DNA from: an uncultured bacterium | Lineage (GTDB): Bacteria > Bacillota > Clostridia > Lachnospirales > Lachnospiraceae | Assembly (NCBI GenBank): GCA_905214855.1 | Contig: CAJMNU010000040.1 | Span: 1-11,376, forward strand | Direction: 5' to 3' | Length of the DNA: 11,376 nucleotides | Shown here: positions 7,197-11,376 of the stretch, piece after piece | How positions within the stretch are numbered: position 1 is the stretch's first letter | How the letters are laid out: each line of letters starts with the position of its first letter | Translations under genes and position numbers: made by a program | Notes under the pieces: model-generated | The model's input: only the letters and a program-made list of their open reading frames with translations | Databases searched by the model: none | Told to the model about the DNA's origin: nothing

Positions 7197-8912
7197 ATGA
7201 AGATTGTTATTGTGGGAGGCGTAGCTGGAGGAGCAACAGCAGCGGCAAGGCTGCGTCGTCTGGATGAAAAAGCAGAGATTATCATGATCGAGAGGAGCGG
7301 ATTTATATCTTATGCCAACTGTGGTCTGCCATATTATATTAGTGGAGTGATCAAGGAAGAGAAGGCACTGACACTTCAGACACCAGAAAGTTTTTGGAGA
7401 CGTTTTCGTATTGATGCACGTGTGAAACAGGAAGTCCTTTCTATAGATCCAGTGGGAAAAACTGTCCAGATCAAAAAGCTGGAAGATGGAACTGTTTACA
7501 CAGAAAATTATGATAAACTGATCCTTTCACCAGGGGCAAAGGCGATCAAACCAAACTTGCCGGGGATTGAGAGTAAGCGGATTGTAACACTGCGTACTGT
7601 AGAAGATACATTAAAAATCCGCAAGTTTATAGAGAGCTATCATCCACAAAAAGCGATTGTTGTGGGGGGTGGATTTATCGGTCTTGAGGCAGCAGAGAAT
7701 CTGATGGAAGCAGGGATTGATACAACATTGCTGCAGCGTGACGATCAGGTACTGCCTCCTCTGGATTTTGATATGGCATCAGAAGTACATGCCTATTTAA
7801 GAGGAAAAGGTTTGGATCTTAGATTAAATACTCTGGTTACAGGATTTGTAGATACAAAGACAGAGGAAGATTCCAATGGTAAAATTATAGTACAGACAGA
7901 AAAACAGCCACAGGGAATCCAGTCAGATCTTGTCGTGATGGCAATTGGTGTTACTCCGGAGACAAAGCTGGCAAAAGATGCAGGATTGGATCTTGCAAGA
8001 AATGGTGCAATTCGGGTCAATGAAAATATGGAAACTTCAGCAGCAGATATTTATGCTGTAGGAGATGCTGTAGAAGTGAAACATTTTGTGACAGGACAGA
8101 AGACATGGATCGCTCTGGCAGGACCTGCAAATAAACAGGGAAGGATCGTGGCAGACAGAATTTGCGGAAAAGACAGTTCGTTTTCTGGTTCTCAGGGATC
8201 TTCTATTATCAAATTATTTGATATGACGGCTGCTTCCACAGGAGTAAACGAAAAGATGGCAAAGAATCTGGGATTATCCTATGATAAGGTTGTGACATAT
8301 TCTGCTTCCCATGCGACTTATTACCCAGGTGCGACCAATATGACCATTAAGACCATTTTCGAACCAGAGACAGGGAAAATTCTGGGAGCGCAGATTGTAG
8401 GATTTGAGGGAGTAGATAAACGACTGGATGTGATGGCAACAGCAATCCATGCAGGAATGACAGCGGCAGATTTAGAAGAATTGGATCTTGCCTATGCACC
8501 ACCATATTCTTCTGCTAAAGATCCTGTGAATATGGCAGGTTTTGTGATCGAGAATGTACGGAGTGGTGTTGTAAAACAGTATCATTGGCACGATGTTGAG
8601 AGTCTGCAAAAAGAGGGAAATGGTGTATTCTTGGATGTCAGAACGGATCAGGAATTTGCTCTGGCAAACATTACGGGAGCGATCCATATTCCATTGGATG
8701 AGTTGAGAGATCATATTGGGGAATTGGATCTTTCAAAACCTCTGTATGTGAATTGTCATAGTGGTCTGAGAAGTTATATTGCCTGCCGTATCCTTTCCGA
8801 GAATGGTTTTACCTGTTATAATCTGTCAGGCGGATATCGTTTTTATGACTATGTTTTGAAAGAAAAGAAGTATGATGAAGTTCCAGAGCATCCATGCGGA
8901 GTAAAGATATAG
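7197..8912 (+). CDS. CoA-disulfide reductase with C-terminal rhodanese domain
   Basis: FAD-dependent pyridine-nucleotide disulfide oxidoreductase fused to a rhodanese domain (CoADR-RHD). Characterised relatives reduce CoA disulfide, CoA persulfide or polysulfide with NAD(P)H in the cytoplasm. It opens with the FAD-binding VGGVAGG (6-12). The single redox Cys42 lies in SYANCGLPYY, the CoADR active-site context. The NAD(P)H-binding GGGFIGLEAAE starts at 157, and the second FAD motif YAVGDA places Asp290. Then comes AYAPPYSSAKDPVN with Tyr433, the family's catalytic-type tyrosine. The rhodanese domain (about 460-565) begins with FLDVRTDQEF and has the loop CHSGLR with Cys520, so both sulfur-handling sites are intact. 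The 571-residue length is normal for the fusion. AGAGAGGA (7183-7190) lies six bases before ATG 7197. It is transcribed alone, closed by the hairpin at 8978-9021. NADH oxidase of the same superfamily is the main alternative name. Confidence 0.92.
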   Translation: MKIVIVGGVAGGATAAARLRRLDEKAEIIMIERSGFISYANCGLPYYISGVIKEEKALTLQTPESFWRRFRIDARVKQEVLSIDPVGKTVQIKKLEDGTVYTENYDKLILSPGAKAIKPNLPGIESKRIVTLRTVEDTLKIRKFIESYHPQKAIVVGGGFIGLEAAENLMEAGIDTTLLQRDDQVLPPLDFDMASEVHAYLRGKGLDLRLNTLVTGFVDTKTEEDSNGKIIVQTEKQPQGIQSDLVVMAIGVTPETKLAKDAGLDLARNGAIRVNENMETSAADIYAVGDAVEVKHFVTGQKTWIALAGPANKQGRIVADRICGKDSSFSGSQGSSIIKLFDMTAASTGVNEKMAKNLGLSYDKVVTYSASHATYYPGATNMTIKTIFEPETGKILGAQIVGFEGVDKRLDVMATAIHAGMTAADLEELDLAYAPPYSSAKDPVNMAGFVIENVRSGVVKQYHWHDVESLQKEGNGVFLDVRTDQEFALANITGAIHIPLDELRDHIGELDLSKPLYVNCHSGLRSYIACRILSENGFTCYNLSGGYRFYDYVLKEKKYDEVPEHPCGVKI

Positions 8913-8977
8913 GAATAAAAGCAGACGAAAACAAAGTTTCATATGGAACAGGATCAAAAATAATGATGTAATATAAG

Positions 8978-9024
8978 AATGATGTTGGGGCAGAAAGTAA
9001 CATGAAAACCTCAACATCATTTTT
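8978..9024 (+). terminator. Rho-independent terminator after the reductase (possibly bidirectional)
   Basis: A 13-bp stem (8978-8990 with 9009-9021, one G-T pair) has an 18-base loop and continues into T-rich sequence (9020-9024 are all T). Read from the other strand, the T tract is weaker (TTCTTATATT). It lies between convergent genes and could also stop transcription of the minus-strand flippase gene. Confidence 0.8.
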
Positions 9025-10725
9025 ATAATATTTAGATATTTATTCTATGATCTTTGAATCACGAGGTGAATGGCTATTTCAAAGGCTTGTTACTGTCTTT
9101 TCCCAAAGAGAAATAGAAAAAACAGATAGGATACCGTATAGAGACTTCCTCTTATGATAAGAAGTATCCAAGGATTGTTTAGGAAAGTGATGGAAGATAA
9201 AAAGATATCTATGCTGAGAAGTATTCCAAATGCGAGAATACTGTACAAAATAGGTTTTAACAGGGTATCGAGAGGGGAAAATGAGAAGGCGATTTCTTTT
9301 TTTAATGCCAATATGTGCAAAAACGTGAGAAGGAGTTCTGCGGCAAGATTTCCCCAAAGATACGCCATGATACCAAATTGAGGAACAGCGAAAATGACAA
9401 ATCCTAAAATAACGATCTGAGCGATCACATGGTTAAAAAAGGTAATACCCGTTTTTCCAAGACCATTTAAGATACTTCCAAGTGTAGTTCCAAGATAGAG
9501 AAAAGGACAGAGCCATGCGAGGATGGTGATATAGATTCCGGCAGCCTGGTTGTGAAATACAATGTTTCCAAGATCCTGTCCAAAGATCAGGAAAATACCA
9601 GTAAAGAGAATGCCTATTATGAGGCTGAAAGAGATAGAATGCTCTGTTGTCAGGCGTATATGAGAATGCTTTCCCTCTGCTTGAGCTTGTGATACAGTAG
9701 GAAGCAGCATAATGGCGAGAGAAGTACTGATAGTAGAAGGAAACAAGATAAAAGGAAGCGCCATACCAGTCAGAGTGCCATAGCTGCTGATCGCTTCAGA
9801 AGAACTCAGTCCAAATGCCATAAGGCGATTGGGGATAAGGATTGCTTCTGCACTTTGCAGACCACTCAGCACAAGTCTGTTAGCGATCAGGGGAATCGAC
9901 ATGCTCATGAGAGAAGAAGCAGTAGAAGAAAAATCTTTCCAAAATGTCTGTTTTGGTCTGTTCGTAGCATAAGAAAAGTCAGATATAGAGGGTTTGTATG
10001 ATGAGCAAGATGAAATCATATAGCTGACTGCCGTAAAAATGGCAGATGCCATTTCTCCGGCAAGAAGACCATATACTGCAAGCATAACAGTAAGATGCTG
10101 TCCTTGTTTTAACCAATAGGAAGCAATAAGAAATACAACGATCATGCGTGCGGTCAGTTCCACAAGATGTGAAATACCGGGGATCAGTGCTTTTTGTGTT
10201 CCATAACAGTATCCACAGATCCCATTATGAAATGCTGTCCATGGGATGGCAAACGCCATGATAGAAAGCAGAGACGTACAACGAGGTTCTAATAGAATAT
10301 GTACTGCAAAAAAATCTGAGAAACAGAAAATCAATCCAGTCATACAAAAAGCCAGAGAGAGGGAAATAAAAAGTCCGATACGCAAAAAAGATCTGGCGTG
10401 AGTGCGGTTTGCAGCGACAAAACGAGAGATTGAAGTTTCAATACCACTGGAACAGATTGCCATGCAAATACTGTAGATCGGAAAGATCATCTGATAGATT
10501 CCAAGACCTTCAGCGCCGATGGTTCTTGAGAGAAAGATGCGGTAAATAAAACCAAGAATACGGCTGATAAACCCAGTGGCGGTAAGAAGTAAAGTCCCTG
10601 TGACAAGGGGATGGTGTTTGAGGTTAAAAGAAGAAGGCATCCGCAAAGACTCCATAAAGAGAAGTTATTAGTAAGATATGCAAAGGAAAATGATCCATTC
10701 CATAAAATAGTATGATGTTGAGGCA
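9009..10725. repeat. 12-base inverted repeats flanking the flippase gene
   Basis: CCTCAACATCAT at 9009-9020 is the exact reverse complement of ATGATGTTGAGG at 10712-10723. A third copy, in the same orientation as the right one, is ATGATGTTGGGGCA at 8979-8992, which matches 10712-10725 at 13 of 14 bases. The two left copies form the terminator stem. The right copy has no hairpin partner nearby. The minus-strand flippase gene lies between them. Confidence 0.45.
9090..10640 (-). CDS. SpoVB-like PST/MATE-superfamily oligosaccharide flippase
   Basis: Multi-pass membrane protein of the MOP superfamily (polysaccharide transporter, SpoVB/MurJ-like group), expected to flip lipid-linked cell-wall or polysaccharide precursors across the membrane. 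The N-terminal stretch with TGFISRILGFIYRIFLSRTIGAEGLGIYQ is the hallmark of SpoVB-type proteins. About 12-14 hydrophobic helices follow, with the second-half motif LGSILNGLGKTG near residues 391-402. The protein has 516 residues from ATG 10640, within the family's 500-550. I chose 10640 because GGAG (10653-10650 on the minus strand) lies nine bases ahead. The longer start at 10655 has only a pyrimidine-rich, anti-Shine-Dalgarno-like stretch before it. It is convergent with the reductase and divergent from the desulfurase. SpoVB would fit a spore former, but several paralogues of this type occur per genome, so the exact substrate is not assignable. Confidence 0.9.
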   Translation of the reverse strand: MPSSFNLKHHPLVTGTLLLTATGFISRILGFIYRIFLSRTIGAEGLGIYQMIFPIYSICMAICSSGIETSISRFVAANRTHARSFLRIGLFISLSLAFCMTGLIFCFSDFFAVHILLEPRCTSLLSIMAFAIPWTAFHNGICGYCYGTQKALIPGISHLVELTARMIVVFLIASYWLKQGQHLTVMLAVYGLLAGEMASAIFTAVSYMISSCSSYKPSISDFSYATNRPKQTFWKDFSSTASSLMSMSIPLIANRLVLSGLQSAEAILIPNRLMAFGLSSSEAISSYGTLTGMALPFILFPSTISTSLAIMLLPTVSQAQAEGKHSHIRLTTEHSISFSLIIGILFTGIFLIFGQDLGNIVFHNQAAGIYITILAWLCPFLYLGTTLGSILNGLGKTGITFFNHVIAQIVILGFVIFAVPQFGIMAYLWGNLAAELLLTFLHILALKKEIAFSFSPLDTLLKPILYSILAFGILLSIDIFLSSITFLNNPWILLIIRGSLYTVSYLFFLFLFGKRQ

Positions 10726-10810
10726 AAAGGTTTGTTTACAGATGTACATTGGTTTTGTGGATGTGCTGAAATTCTATCAGTATGAGCATTTAGAACAAAA
10801 AGTCAGGTTT

Positions 10811-10829
10811 TTTCATATTATATATGAAA
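10811..10829. promoter_or_regulatory. Palindrome over a candidate promoter of the cysteine desulfurase
   Basis: TTTCATA (10811-10817) and TATGAAA (10823-10829) form a perfect 7-base inverted repeat around a TTATA spacer. A -10-like TATTAT (10816-10821) lies inside it, but no good -35 box precedes it. The position, 27 bases before the start at 10856, fits an operator. The regulator is not recognisable; it does not resemble an IscR site. Confidence 0.35.
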
Positions 10830-10855
10830 TAAGAAAAGAAAGTGGAGAGGATTGT

Positions 10856-11376
10856 TTGATCTACCTAGATAATGCAGCGACGACCAAGATAGGACAGGAA
10901 GTTTTGGAAACAATGCTTCCATTTCTTACAAAACAGTATGGAAATCCATCCTCTGTTTATGGCTTTTCAGATATATGCCGTAAAGCGATGGAAGATGCAA
11001 GATGTGTAATAGCAAAAGGAATTGGGGCAAATCCATCTGAAATTTATTTTACATCAGGAGGAACAGAATCAGATAACTGGGCATTAAAAGTTGCCATGGA
11101 AAAGGGAAAACGGCAGGGGAAGTGCCATATGATCACAAGTAAGATAGAGCATCATGCAATCCTTCATACTTGCAGGTGGCTGGAACAAAATGGATGTGAG
11201 GTGACATATCTTTACCCAGATGAAAAAGGAATCATTCATCCGGAATGTGTAGAACAGGCTATCCGTCCGGATACCATGTTAGTTTCTGTTATGGCTGCGA
11301 ACAATGAGGTAGGGACATTGCAGCCATTGGAGGAAATTGGTAAAATTGCTCACAAATATGGGGTCTTGTTTCATAC
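10856..11376 (+). CDS. NifS-type cysteine desulfurase (3' end cut off)
   Basis: Pyridoxal-phosphate enzyme that takes sulfur from L-cysteine as an enzyme-bound persulfide for Fe-S cluster or thio-cofactor synthesis. Only the first 173 residues are in the window. From TTG 10856 it reads MIYLDNAATT, the canonical start of the family. TSGGTESDNWA at 66-76 is the phosphate-binding loop. IEHHAIL follows, with His99 stacking on the cofactor, and AANNEVGT contains Asn149 and Asn150. The PLP lysine and the sulfur-carrying cysteine lie beyond the edge. GGAGAGG (10844-10850) is five bases before the TTG, which decides this start. The frame stays open upstream to ATG 10712 and ATG 10742, but those would add an atypical N-terminal extension. 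In related Firmicutes such a gene is commonly followed by thiI, which cannot be checked here. Confidence 0.93.
   Translation, partial: MIYLDNAATTKIGQEVLETMLPFLTKQYGNPSSVYGFSDICRKAMEDARCVIAKGIGANPSEIYFTSGGTESDNWALKVAMEKGKRQGKCHMITSKIEHHAILHTCRWLEQNGCEVTYLYPDEKGIIHPECVEQAIRPDTMLVSVMAANNEVGTLQPLEEIGKIAHKYGVLFH

Noticed and set aside
9154..9381. 75-codon plus-strand frame within the flippase gene
   Set aside because: It is antisense to the conserved C-terminal half of the flippase and has no ribosome site.
1..11376. CRISPR array, tRNA, rRNA, insertion sequence, prophage or defence island
   Set aside because: I saw no regularly spaced repeats, cloverleaf-like segments, transposase or integrase motifs, or defence-type domains on either strand.

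Overview
The window reads as ordinary chromosome from a low-to-mid GC anaerobic Firmicute. The family mix points to Lachnospiraceae: a DUF5721-like protein, a Ca2+-ATPase of the PEALSSIV type, an SpoVB-like flippase, a CoA-disulfide reductase/rhodanese fusion and a NifS-type cysteine desulfurase, with strong AGGAG-type ribosome sites and occasional TTG starts. This placement is inference from gene content, not from a marker gene.

Layout. Positions 2-1243 hold the 3' three quarters of a GH13 oligo-1,6-glucosidase-like enzyme cut by the left edge. A promoter candidate follows (1296-1324). It leads a plausible operon of an M18 aminopeptidase (1394-2746), a DUF5721-like protein (2786-3280) and a small membrane protein with DUF1294 (3277-3561), closed by a strong intrinsic terminator (3641-3676). 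Next is a P-type Ca2+-transporting ATPase split over two frames (3753-3938 and 3944-6403), directly abutted by a DUF218/YdcF-family gene (6404-6982). After a 214-base AT-rich leader comes a CoA-disulfide reductase with a C-terminal rhodanese domain (7197-8912) and its terminator (8978-9024). On the minus strand is an SpoVB/PST-type lipid-linked oligosaccharide flippase (9090-10640). Divergent from it, a cysteine desulfurase (10856 onward) runs off the right edge.

The most informative observation is at the ATPase. A 20-base segment bounded by an exact 10-base direct repeat (3904-3913 and 3924-3933) sits just before the first membrane helix. Removing exactly 20 bases joins the two reading frames into one 876-residue protein with the spacing normal for this family. 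The gene is therefore either recently broken or reversibly switchable by repeat-mediated slippage.

The genes cover housekeeping jobs: glucan breakdown, peptide breakdown, cation export, thiol/sulfur redox, envelope lipid transport and sulfur mobilisation. I see no CRISPR array, tRNA, rRNA, insertion sequence, phage gene, toxin-antitoxin pair or defence cassette, and no clear new multi-gene system. No gene-free stretch exceeds about 215 bases.
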